From positions 1 to 64,000 of the forward strand of contig WBZZ01004075.1 in assembly GCA_019918135.1 (NCBI GenBank): a stretch of 64,000 bases of DNA, read 5' to 3'. This stretch comes from Paulinella micropora (taxonomy: Eukaryota; Cercozoa; Imbricatea; Euglyphida; Paulinellidae). Shown here one piece after another: positions 55,605-64,000 of this stretch (its first letter is position 1; each line of letters starts with the position of its first letter). Position numbers and translations under genes: made by a program. The notes under the pieces are model-generated. The model ran no database searches and was not told the DNA's origin. It saw only the letters and a program-made list of their open reading frames with translations.

Positions 55605-57190
55605 TCATAACATTCTTTCCTCCGTACTAGCACCAACCTCTTCGCATTCTGTGAGGGCCAGACCACACCTGTTGTTTCTCAAGCGCACATAGTGAGCCTC
55701 CGTTTGCGTAGGTTGGCCGGGAATGCCGCTTCCGACGTCGTCCAGGACAATACCAACAATCTGGCTCTTCTTGAAGAAGTCTGGATATTCTTTCGTATCA
55801 CTTGCGATGAGTATGGACGGCGTACGGAGTGACTGGAACTTCAAAACCCTATCCTTGTGCTTCACAGGATCAAAGTTAATATGGCGAAGACGTTCTGGTG
55901 GTAGAACCCTAATAATCAGTTTCGGAAGCTTGCTGCCTGACGGTTGCGACGTGACGGTGATCGTCCGTCCAGGTTGATCTGCACTTCTGTCGTCACAATA
56001 TCGGCCAACATCTGTTATTTCGACAGTGCACACTGTGTCGGGCTGCCACTGCGTCGGGGGGCACAGCGTGATCTGGGACAAAAACATGCTATCCCTGATC
56101 GTCAGTGTTGGCTTAACCACGCCTGGCGCCCAGGACCACGTCACCGTCTGCAACCCTTTCAGTTTTAGGTTTGTATCTTCTAGCACACTGCGAGGAAAAC
56201 AGCGGCCGACTTCGAAGTGTCTTTCTTGCGCGATCAATTCTTGGGAGCTACTGAGCTCTATTGTGGCCAACGCGGGGTATCTCTCGAGGCACTGGTCTAG
56301 AAAGCCTTGCCAGCCGTATGCAGATTTTATCTCGACACTAACCTTTGTTACTGTGAAACATGGCAGTGGGTTCAGGATGGGCAGCAGGGCGAGTAAACCA
56401 AACAGTTGCCTGTCCCCTTTGGATTCAGATACGGGGGCGGAAAGTCTTCTTCACAACCGGCCATTATGGCAACTTCACAGGTCTGTTGCAAAGGAGACGA
56501 CCGGGACATGCTCGACACGTATCCTGGGTGTAACGTGTGGCGGCCGTAGCACCACAGTTTTTGTTGCATATGGAACAGGCTCTGTCCTGTAGGTCTGCCC
56601 GAGGGAAGACGTTCAGTGTCAAAGGAAAGGTCCTCCCCCAACCTAGCCCAGAGCAGGTTGTCAAGCTCCTGTGCCAGATCTCTGACCTGGGCGAGCTGCT
56701 CGCGGCCGTCAGGAACTCCAGGTCGCAGCAGCCACAGTGTACCACTATGGTGCGCACAGCCCTTTCGCAGATTGTAGACTATAGTGCTAAGCACGCGGTA
56801 CTTGGCTAGAACACTATCTGTAGACTGCTTCACATACGTGTCGGTGTAGTCGAAGAGTCTGCCGGCTGCCCGCGCAACAATTCCAGGCCCGTCAGCGGCC
56901 TGGCTTAGACCGACCACCGCCACTACTTCTAAGCCTGACGCTGCGTCGCGCTCTAACGTCTCACCCATCAGTCTTAGAGCAGCTAGGTCTACTTGGAGGG
57001 GGTTCTGTGTTTGCGGGTAGATGCAAACAACGGTTCGCTTACCAAATGCACTCTGCAGTTGGCACAGCTTGCCGATGTAACAAGGTGCAAGCCGTTTTCG
57101 TTCATCGGGTGCGCAGTCCAGGCAATAGATACATGTTTCAGCCGGTGAGTGTGCTGCTAGGTTCGCTCTCTTGGGGGGCGTATCTGCCAT
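55605..57190 (-). CDS. Uncharacterised protein, one frame break
   Basis: Starts at ATG 57190 (MADTPPKRANLAAHSPAETC), with an early Cys group (CIYCLDC...PCYIGKLC) that may bind metal. The first frame would end at 56372, but coding continues across a break near 56395-56410 as FGLLALLPILNPLPCFTVTK and on to TAG at 55605. The downstream half is beta-rich (TVTWSWAPGVVKPTLTIRDS, RTITVTSQPSG, LPKLIIRVLPPERL). Total about 525 residues. Composition is nearer 50% GC than the neighbours', so it may have a different history. No family recognised. Two adjacent genes are an alternative, but the second has no good start before about residue 30 of its frame. Confidence 0.55.
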
Positions 57191-57506
57191 AGCCCTGCTC
57201 TTAAGAGTTCAGTTTAGGGTAAGCGAACCGGCGGTGGTCCTACCTCCTGCGAGCCAGGGCGTGCCGGGGAGGGAGAAAGGGGGGGCGGGGCGGCCGCCTC
57301 TCCCCTCCCCCCTTCTCCCTCGCCCGTCCTCGGAGGGGGGAGCGAGAAGGGGGCGCGCGGGGGCATCCTTTTTTCTCCTCTCCCTCCCCCGGGCCACCGA
57401 CCCCTGTCCGGCAGGCGCCCGTCCGCTTGCGCTGGGTAAACCCAAACAGAGGATGGTGTCGGGAGCCCCTCATAATCCGAGCGAGCCCCATCCCGTGCCG
57501 GTGCCC
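57191..57506. other. G/C-rich divergent intergenic region
   Basis: Runs of G and C at 57280-57395 between divergent genes. An in-frame ATG at 57453 is an alternative start for the next gene. Confidence 0.45.
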
Positions 57507-60500
57507 ATGGCCCCATTCCAGGAGTGCCTAGTCCACAGCGCGCTGGTGTGGTCGGTGGCGACGCTGGTCCTCGGCTGCGTGTACGCGGCGCACCAACGGT
57601 CGCCGCGGCACGTGCGGGCCCTAGTGTACAAGCTCAGCGCCGGGTGGTGGGCCCTGCAGTGCCTGGCGCAGGCGTGCTGGCTGGCGGGCCAGCGCTGGCT
57701 GTGTGTGGACCTGGCCTGCGGGGCCGGCCGGGGGGGCTCCTGGCCCGCGGGCGAGATCGGGCGCACGTACGCCTGGCTGCTGGGCGGCTGGGCCTACACG
57801 CGCCTGGGCGCCTGCCTGCTGCAGTCGTACCTGCTGCAGCTGGGTTGCGTGTACCGCCAGCCGCTGCCCGCCTGGCTGCTCGGTTGGCACCCGGCGGTGC
57901 CGGTGTTGGGCGTGGGCGCGCTGGCGTTGGGCACGGTGCTGGCCGCGGTGTCCAGCCTGCCCGGCGCGGCGGCGTGGGTCCTGGTCGTAGATGCGGTCGA
58001 CCTGTGGGTGTGGCTGGCCCAGCTGCTGGCGTACGTGACGGGCGTGCAACACTGCCCGTGGCGCGTGCGCGTGTCCTGGGTCTGCAACCTGGGCCAGTCG
58101 CTGCTGCTGGTGCTCGCCCCCCTGGCGCACAGCCCCGAGGTCCAGGAGGAGCTGGCCTACGTGTCCCTGACCAGCCGGCTGCTGAGCCTGGCCGCGCTGG
58201 CCTGGGTGGTGGCGCACCTAGTGCCGGCCGCGCTGTGGACGTCGCAGCCGGGCAAGCACGAGGCCGCGCGCTGCGAGGACACGATCCAGGCGGAGGGGGC
58301 CACGCGGCTGCAGCGTGGCAGCGACTGGGAGAAGCTCCTGGCCGAGTTCCTGCAGCGGGTGGCGGAAGGGGGGGGGCCCCGGCGCGGGCGCCACCGAGGT
58401 GCTGCTGGCGGGCAAAGAAGCCGCCCGGGCCGTGGCCGCGGCGCAGCAGCGGCACGCGCTCGACTGGCGCGCCGCGCTCGTGGGCCCGCTGCCGGCCGGG
58501 GTGCTGGTGGGCGGCTGCTGCGCGGCGGGCGGGCCCGGGGGGGAGCGCCCCGCGCGTCCGACAGCGCGCGCGAGCTAGAGCTCAAGTTGTGGCGCCTGCA
58601 GCGCCAGGGCCCCCCGGGCGCCAAGCGCGGCCCCGACCCGGCGCTGCCGGCCTTGCGCGGCTGGTGGGCCGGCCTGGACGTGCAGTGGGACGACACCCGC
58701 CTGCTCTTGCCGCTAGACACGCTGTACGCGGGCGTGGAGCTGCGGGTGTGCCTGCTCGAGTTGTTGCTCGTGTTCTGGCTCGACCGCGAGGCGCCCTCCG
58801 ACCTGCTGCCCCTGCAGCGCGGGCTGTACTTGGACCTGCAGAGCCTGCTGCGGCTGCCGTCGGCCGAGTCCGAGGGCCTCGTGGGCGTGTGGCTGAGGGC
58901 GCAGCTGGCCGGCCACCGCGGCGCGACCCTGCGCCGCGCGTCCGCCCTAGCCACCGACGTGGTGCTGCGGGTCCTGTTCGCGCTGCAGGCCGCGGGCGAC
59001 GGCTTCGCCGACGAGACGCTGCAAACCCTGGTCTTCCAGGCCAGACTGGACGGCTGGCTGGGGCCGGGGGACGCGACCCCGAAGGAACACCTGCGGCTGC
59101 TGCTGCGCCTGCTGCCGCCCGACGCCGGGCCCGCCTCGCTCGTGTCCCTCGGCCGCGACGCGCACGCGCGCGCCCAGCTAGTGCTGCACACGCAGCTCGT
59201 GCTGGAGCAGCTGCTGCTGGCCGCGTCGGCGGCCCGCGCCTTCCGGGCCTCGCTGTACAAGGAGCTGGCCCGCCCCCCGGCGCTGGCGTGCCACGCCGCC
59301 TGGCAGTGGCTCGGGCAGCCGACGGTGCTGGACCACGTGGTGCAGCAGCACCTGCCCGCGGGGGGCCAGCAGCTGCTGGCCACGCTGGCCGAACGCACGG
59401 GGCTCCGGCTGGGCGTGGGCGCGTGTATGGCCGCGTCCGGGCTCACCGACTTTCTGGCGCGGCACTCGGCCTGCACGTCGTCGCTGCTCTTCCTGGCCTT
59501 GCTGGCCCGGGCCCGCGGCGCCGATCCGCGCGGGGCGGGCGGCTTCCTGCCGCGCGCGCTCGTCGTGTACCAGCCCGGCGCGGACACGGCGCCCCGGCGC
59601 CTGCGCCTGGAGCCCTTGTTGTGCCTGCTGCTGCGGCAGCTGCTGCACGGCGGGGCCCTGCGGAGCGCCCCGGCCGGCCGGACACGGGGCGCCCCCGCCG
59701 GCCTGTGGCAGGACGAGGATCACCCGTTGGGCAAGGTGCTGCTAGCGCTCCTCGTGGCCGGTTGGCTCGTGGTCGTGTACCCGCGGCTGCGCGAGGAAAC
59801 CCCCGCCGCGGCCGGGGCGGCGCCCGCGGACGGCCGCGGCCGGCGCCCGCTGGACGGCTCGTCGGCCCTGGCGGCCCTGCTCGGCCCCCTGGGCGCCCCG
59901 CAGTGGCTCGGCCGGTGGCTAGATGCCGTGTGGGAGCGCGCCCGCCCCGAGGGGGAGGGGGTCTGGCACGCCGACCCGCGCTGCCCGCTCCATCCCTACG
60001 CCGAGAAGGTGGTGGCCTGCAGTGCCGGCCTGCCCCGCAAGCTCCAGCGCCTGCAGCAAAGCCAGCCCGAGCGGGACCTGTGGCTGCTGTACTCGTTGCA
60101 CGGCGAGCAGGGGCTGCGCGCCCTGTTCCCTGACGAGTGCGCGTCGGCGTCGCCCGAGGGCCAGGTCACGTGGGGCGAGCTGCTGCCGCAGCTGCGCGAC
60201 TGCCTGCCGCCCGCCATGCTGGCCCGCGTCGTCGTGGCGCTGCACGAGGCCATGCGGCGCGCGGCCGACGAGTCCGCCTGCTGGGAGCAGGAGTTGGCTC
60301 TCTGCCCCGAACTCGCGACCTGGCGGCCCTACCTGCAGCAGAGCTTCACGCAGCTAGAGGACTCGACCGAGTACGGGCTCGTAGCCCACGCGGGCGGGCT
60401 GTCCGTCGCGGCGCAGCCACCGCGGGCCGCGCGGCCCGCGCGGCCCAGGACCTCCAAGCGGCACTCCCTCATCCAGCTCCTGCGCGGCGCGGCCCAGCCC

Positions 60501-60539
60501 AGGCCCCACGCGCCGGCCCCCCAGGCGCCGCCGGCGTAA
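57507..60539 (+). CDS. Large membrane-anchored protein, two compensating frame breaks at G runs
   Basis: The start is ATG 57507 (MAPFQECLVHSALVWSVATL) or 57453. Residues 1-240 hold about seven hydrophobic helices (HSALVWSVATLVLGCVYAA, VPVLGVGALALGTVLAAVSS, SLLSLAALAWVVAHLVPAA type), then an 800-residue, Leu/Arg-rich mostly soluble region (LDTLYAGVELRVCLLELLLV, LLALLVAGWLVVVYPRL). Between G9 at 58368-58376 and G7 at 58537-58543 the better coding sequence (GATEVLLAGKEAARAVAAAQ) lies in another frame. After that the original frame resumes, so two opposite indels are implied. The frame without corrections is also open throughout, which makes either reading possible. The N-terminus resembles a receptor-like or transporter-like bundle; no family recognised. 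Confidence 0.65.
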   Translation: MAPFQECLVHSALVWSVATLVLGCVYAAHQRSPRHVRALVYKLSAGWWALQCLAQACWLAGQRWLCVDLACGAGRGGSWPAGEIGRTYAWLLGGWAYTRLGACLLQSYLLQLGCVYRQPLPAWLLGWHPAVPVLGVGALALGTVLAAVSSLPGAAAWVLVVDAVDLWVWLAQLLAYVTGVQHCPWRVRVSWVCNLGQSLLLVLAPLAHSPEVQEELAYVSLTSRLLSLAALAWVVAHLVPAALWTSQPGKHEAARCEDTIQAEGATRLQRGSDWEKLLAEFLQRVAEGGGPRRGRHRGAAGGQRSRPGRGRGAAAARARLARRARGPAAGRGAGGRLLRGGRARGGAPRASDSARELELKLWRLQRQGPPGAKRGPDPALPALRGWWAGLDVQWDDTRLLLPLDTLYAGVELRVCLLELLLVFWLDREAPSDLLPLQRGLYLDLQSLLRLPSAESEGLVGVWLRAQLAGHRGATLRRASALATDVVLRVLFALQAAGDGFADETLQTLVFQARLDGWLGPGDATPKEHLRLLLRLLPPDAGPASLVSLGRDAHARAQLVLHTQLVLEQLLLAASAARAFRASLYKELARPPALACHAAWQWLGQPTVLDHVVQQHLPAGGQQLLATLAERTGLRLGVGACMAASGLTDFLARHSACTSSLLFLALLARARGADPRGAGGFLPRALVVYQPGADTAPRRLRLEPLLCLLLRQLLHGGALRSAPAGRTRGAPAGLWQDEDHPLGKVLLALLVAGWLVVVYPRLREETPAAAGAAPADGRGRRPLDGSSALAALLGPLGAPQWLGRWLDAVWERARPEGEGVWHADPRCPLHPYAEKVVACSAGLPRKLQRLQQSQPERDLWLLYSLHGEQGLRALFPDECASASPEGQVTWGELLPQLRDCLPPAMLARVVVALHEAMRRAADESACWEQELALCPELATWRPYLQQSFTQLEDSTEYGLVAHAGGLSVAAQPPRAARPARPRTSKRHSLIQLLRGAAQPRPHAPAPQAPPA

Positions 60540-60935
60540 GCCTAGGCGCCCCCCCGCTCCCCCCCCTCCTGTGCACGCTCTCTTTCTCTCTCTCTCTCTC
60601 TCTGTGTCGCTCGAGTAGGCTAGGGGCGTGGGCTCTGCCCCGCAGAAGCAGCCACGGCAGATCGCGCGCCGGGCGCCCGGCCGAGCGTCGTCCCGACTCA
60701 TTAAAATTCGAGCCCACGCAGCACGTACCACTACGCTCCCCCCCCCGCCTCCACTTGGCCTCTCTCCCCTTCCCCTCCCCTCGGGGGGCGTCTCTCTTTC
60801 CCCTCCTTCCCTCCGCCGGCCGAGGGCGCGGTTATGCGTACCAGGCTCTAGGGCTTCCCCCCCCCTCTTAAACTCTGCCCAAGCAACCGGGGAGGAGCCC
60901 TAGCTTTTCGTCTGGTGCCAGCTTAGCGGCCCGCC
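60540..60935. other. Intergenic region
   Basis: CT microsatellite (60581-60602), ATTAAAATTCG at 60700, and C runs at 60739-60749 and 60858-60866 before the next start. No gene seen. Confidence 0.45.
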
Positions 60936-63900
60936 ATGCACCTAGCGCTGCTGTTGGCCGCCTGCTTCTGGCCCTCCGCCCGGCCTTACTGCGCCTATGA
61001 GTGGCGCGAGCGGCGGCCACCAGACTTGGTCCTGGACCTCTGGGTGCCGGCAGGCGGGGACGCCTGGACGCTGCCGGCGGGGAGTGCCATCTACTGCAAC
61101 GGCACGACCGCCCGCCGCCGGCACCTAGCGCAGGGAAGCGGCTCCTCCTTCTGGGTGTTCTGGGGCGACGGCACGCCCGTCCAGCGCTGCAGCGACGCCG
61201 AGCCGTGCACGCACACGTTCGCGACGGCCGGCGCAGTCACAGTGATCGTGGACGGCCCCGTCGTAGGCTGGGCCATGACGCCGGCCTGGCGCGAGGGGCT
61301 GACGAGTTTCGTCGAGCTGCGGCGCATCCACCAGTGGGGTGGGCTGCAGCTGGCCCCCAGCACGGGGTATCACTTCTACGGCGAGGAGTCGCTCGTGTCG
61401 CTGCCACCCCTCGCGGACCTCGACACGTCGCGTGTCAGCAACCTGGCCTTCAGCTTCGCCCGCCTGTCGGCGAACGCGTGCTTCGACGTGTCGGGCCTGC
61501 GGACCGACTCGGCCGAGACGCTGCGCGCGGCGTTCGCGAACTCGCCGTGCCTCACGTTTGCCAACACCAGCGCTTGGGACCTATCGCAAGTGTGGGACGT
61601 GTCGTTTATGTTCGCCGGCACGGGCGCGGCGTCGATCGGCGGGCTGGAAACGTGGAACGTATCGCGCGTCGTGAACGCCACCGGCATGTTCGCGAACGCC
61701 GCCGCGCTGCAGGCCGACCTGTCGCGCTGGGCGCTGGACAGCCTGCAGGACGCCACCAGCATGCTGGCGGGCGCGCCGCTACTGGCGCGGAATTTCAGCG
61801 GCTGGGCCGTGAACTGGACGCAGCAGACGTGCCTGCAGCTAGTGGAGTCGGCGCAGCTCATGAACTGGCAGGCGCCGCTGGCGTGCCAGGCCTGGCTGCC
61901 CTCCGAGACGCCGTCGCAATCGGTCACCCCTACCCGGACGCCCAGCGGCTCGGTCACGCCCAGCGGCTCGGCGACGCCCAGCGGCTCCGTGACGCCCACC
62001 ACGTCAGTGACGCCCACCAGCTCCGTGACACCCTCCGTGACGCCCACCACGTCAGTGACGCCCACCAGCTCCGTGACACCCTCCGTGACGCCGACCGTGT
62101 CAGTGACGCCCGCACCTTCGCAATCGCCCGGCGCCTCGACCACCTCCACCGCGTCACCTTCGCTGACAGCCTCGGCGACGCGCACCAGCTCCCCAACCTT
62201 GTCGGTGACGCCGACGGTTTCTGTGACGCCCAGCACCTCGGTGACGCCCAGCACCTCGGTGACGCCCACCACCTCGGTGACGCCGACCAGCTCCGTGACC
62301 CCCACCAGCTCCGTGACGCCGACCAGCTCCGTGACGCCCACCAGTTCCATGACGCCCACCAGCTCCGCGACACCCTCCGTGACGCCGACCGTGTCAGTGA
62401 CGCCCGCACCTTCGCAATCGCCTGGCGCCTCGACCACCTCGACCGCGTCACCTTCGCTGACAGCCTCGGCGACGCGCACCAGCTCCCCAACCTTGTCGGT
62501 GACGCCCAGCACCTCGGTGACGCCCAGCACCTCGGTGACGTCCACCACCTCGGTGACGCCCAGCACCTCGGTGACGCCCACCACCTCGGTGACGCCGACC
62601 AGCTCCGTGACGCCCACCACCTCGGTGACGCCGACCAGCTCCGTGACGCCGACCGTTTCAGTCACGCCCAGCACCTCGGTGACACCCACCACCTCGGCGA
62701 CACGGTCCGCGACGCCGACCGTTTCAGTCACGCCCAGCACCTCGGTGACGCCGACCAGCTCCGTGACGCCCAGTATTTCCGTGACGGCGACCATTTCCGT
62801 GACACTGACGCCCACCATTTCTGTGACGTCCACTATTTCTGTGACGGCGACGTCCACCCTCTCCGTGACGTCTAGTATTTCCGTGACGCCCAGTATTTCC
62901 CTGACACGCACGCCCACCCTTTCCGTGACGCCCACTATTTCTGTGACGCCCAGTATTTCCGTGACGCGCACACCCACTGTTTCCGTGACGCCCACGATCT
63001 TCGTGACGCCGACGCCCACCCTCTCCGTGACACCGACCATTTCCGTGACACCGTCCGTGACACCCTCCCGCACGCCTACTATTTCCGTGACGCCTAGTAT
63101 TTCCGTAACACGCACACCCACCCTTTCCGTGACGCCAAGCATCTCGACGACTGCTTCTGCGACACGGTCAGGCTCACCAACACCAAGCGGAACAAGTTCT
63201 GTTACTCCTACCCGGAGCGTGTGCCCCGCGGGATCATATCTTAGCGGGTCGAGCTGCGTGGACCAGAACGAATGTCAATTGACTTTGGGTGCAGGGTGGC
63301 CTTGTAGGTATGCCAGCTGTCCTTTAACTGCGGACGGCTACAACTACTGCAAAGCTTGCGAGGTTTGCACCAATGCTGATTATAGCAGTGGTACAAGATA
63401 CACTTGCAATGCCATTGTCAAGCTTCGAATCCGTTACAGTATCGGTTCTACCGGTACCACCTATTATGTAATGGGGGATGGCTACGCGGCCAATGTTGGG
63501 TTTGGCGCCAGGTTATTTATCCAGCAATCGAGCGCCGCCTGCAATTTTCAATTTTCTAATTTAGGAACTCAAACTACTGGCGGTGATAATTATTATTGGA
63601 TGATCAGCTACGGAGGTAATAACTACGCCGCCGTTGATGTTTTGACCGCCGGATCGTGGGTGCGTTCTTACTATTTGAACGGGGCCTCACCAGCAAAAAA
63701 TGACTGGAAATATCAATTTTCGTTTGAGCCCTTCCTCCTCGTTCCTCCCGGAGATGGGCAGTTAGGAATTAGGTACGTTATCAGAACAAGGCAAGACAAA
63801 AACATGTGCCTCCAATGGAAAATATCAGGGACGGGAACGTACGATAGCGATGTAGAAATCAGGCCGCTTGACGCCGCTAATTGCCCGCATTTGGAATCCT

Positions 63901-63986
63901 CGTATTACAGGGATTGGGTTGATAGTGGATCTCTCCATTATGGCTGCCTGTTCCATTTGACAACAGTTGATTACCCAGCAACTTAA
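60936..63986 (+). CDS. Secreted BspA-like adhesin with SVTPT repeats and an atypical C-terminal domain
   Basis: 1016 residues, intact. ATG 60936 opens a signal peptide (MHLALLLAACFWPSARPYCA). The N-terminal domain parallels the gene at 13047-16650: FWVFWGDGTPVQ, GWAMTPAW, YHFYGEESL, then BspA/DUF285-type repeats (VSFMFAGTGAASIGGLETWN, VVNATGMFANAAALQ). From about residue 330 a 430-residue Ser/Val/Thr/Pro region (SVTPTxS units, 61916-63230) should be O-glycosylated and extended. A Cys-rich EGF-like linker (CPAGSYLSGSSCVDQNECQL) leads to a C-terminal beta-rich domain (LRIRYSIGSTGTTYYVMGDG, KNMCLQWKISG, possibly lectin-like). The DNA for this last part (63240 on) is clearly less GC-rich than the rest. 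By analogy it is a surface or host-contact protein. Confidence 0.8.
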   Translation: MHLALLLAACFWPSARPYCAYEWRERRPPDLVLDLWVPAGGDAWTLPAGSAIYCNGTTARRRHLAQGSGSSFWVFWGDGTPVQRCSDAEPCTHTFATAGAVTVIVDGPVVGWAMTPAWREGLTSFVELRRIHQWGGLQLAPSTGYHFYGEESLVSLPPLADLDTSRVSNLAFSFARLSANACFDVSGLRTDSAETLRAAFANSPCLTFANTSAWDLSQVWDVSFMFAGTGAASIGGLETWNVSRVVNATGMFANAAALQADLSRWALDSLQDATSMLAGAPLLARNFSGWAVNWTQQTCLQLVESAQLMNWQAPLACQAWLPSETPSQSVTPTRTPSGSVTPSGSATPSGSVTPTTSVTPTSSVTPSVTPTTSVTPTSSVTPSVTPTVSVTPAPSQSPGASTTSTASPSLTASATRTSSPTLSVTPTVSVTPSTSVTPSTSVTPTTSVTPTSSVTPTSSVTPTSSVTPTSSMTPTSSATPSVTPTVSVTPAPSQSPGASTTSTASPSLTASATRTSSPTLSVTPSTSVTPSTSVTSTTSVTPSTSVTPTTSVTPTSSVTPTTSVTPTSSVTPTVSVTPSTSVTPTTSATRSATPTVSVTPSTSVTPTSSVTPSISVTATISVTLTPTISVTSTISVTATSTLSVTSSISVTPSISLTRTPTLSVTPTISVTPSISVTRTPTVSVTPTIFVTPTPTLSVTPTISVTPSVTPSRTPTISVTPSISVTRTPTLSVTPSISTTASATRSGSPTPSGTSSVTPTRSVCPAGSYLSGSSCVDQNECQLTLGAGWPCRYASCPLTADGYNYCKACEVCTNADYSSGTRYTCNAIVKLRIRYSIGSTGTTYYVMGDGYAANVGFGARLFIQQSSAACNFQFSNLGTQTTGGDNYYWMISYGGNNYAAVDVLTAGSWVRSYYLNGASPAKNDWKYQFSFEPFLLVPPGDGQLGIRYVIRTRQDKNMCLQWKISGTGTYDSDVEIRPLDAANCPHLESSYYRDWVDSGSLHYGCLFHLTTVDYPAT
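61916..63230 (+). repeat. Coding tandem repeats (SVTPT-type)
   Basis: Imperfect 15-18-bp units (TCCGTGACGCCCACC type). A longer block of about 125 bp containing CCTTCGCAATCGCC occurs twice (about 62110 and 62405). Confidence 0.85.
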
Positions 63987-64000
63987 CTGCATGACCAACA

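Noticed and set aside
57524-60133. An 869-codon plus-strand frame inside the membrane-protein gene
   Set aside because: Pro/Ala/Arg/Gly-rich shadow of a very GC-rich gene, with no hydrophobic pattern or start context.

Overview
The window is GC-rich DNA packed with mostly intronless genes on both strands. Intergenic gaps of 100-500 bp are full of long G and C homopolymers, and AATAAA-type polyadenylation signals sit at or just after several stop codons. This points to a eukaryotic-type transcription system: either a large nuclear or nucleocytoplasmic DNA virus, or a compact protist genome. Supporting genes are a SNF2-like helicase, an XPG/FEN1-type nuclease, a PD-(D/E)XK-like nuclease, F-box/leucine-rich-repeat and RING/TRAF-like ubiquitin-related proteins, and very large secreted adhesin-like glycoproteins. 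No hallmark gene (major capsid protein, DNA polymerase, packaging ATPase, rRNA or tRNA gene) is visible, so I do not name the organism.

Layout. 1-1.4 kb: 3' part of an LRR gene. 1.8-5.5 kb (-): helicase with a large unknown N-terminal region. 6.0-8.6 kb: unknown gene. 8.7-11.2 kb: F-box-like/LRR. 11.6-12.5 kb: putative nuclease. 13.0-16.7 kb (-): secreted BspA-like protein with long Ser/Pro/Thr repeats. 17.0-34.9 kb: a discoidin-domain secreted-protein gene split by a 13.9-kb mobile element. 35-41 kb: small coiled-coil protein, broken LRR gene, RING/TRAF protein, F-box-like/LRR gene. 40.9-42.2 kb (-): XPG/FEN1-like nuclease. 42.5-46.0 kb: a C2H2 zinc-finger gene and a tandemly duplicated 1.41-kb unit carrying a small LRR gene. 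46.3-47.7 kb: F-box/LRR. 48-49 kb (-) and 57.5-60.5 kb: membrane proteins. 49.6-57.2 kb: four genes of unknown function, some Cys-rich. 60.9-64.0 kb: a second BspA-like secreted protein.

The element at 17361-31228 is foreign in style: AT-richer, with GT-AG introns and roughly 360-bp terminal inverted repeats, flanked by a CTTT duplication. Removing it together with one CTTT makes the interrupted reading frame continuous. It encodes a multi-exon protein with a SET-like segment and a DUF7869/DDE-like segment, plus a second multi-exon gene region. It is riddled with tRNA-derived SINEs and other short non-autonomous repeats, most of them followed by (ATT)n arrays.

The GC-rich genes share one oddity: at least ten carry one or two frame breaks, several at G or C homopolymers. 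One helicase break is explained by a 52-bp duplication of its P-loop segment. Whether the others are sequencing errors, real decay or length-variable switches cannot be told from one sequence.
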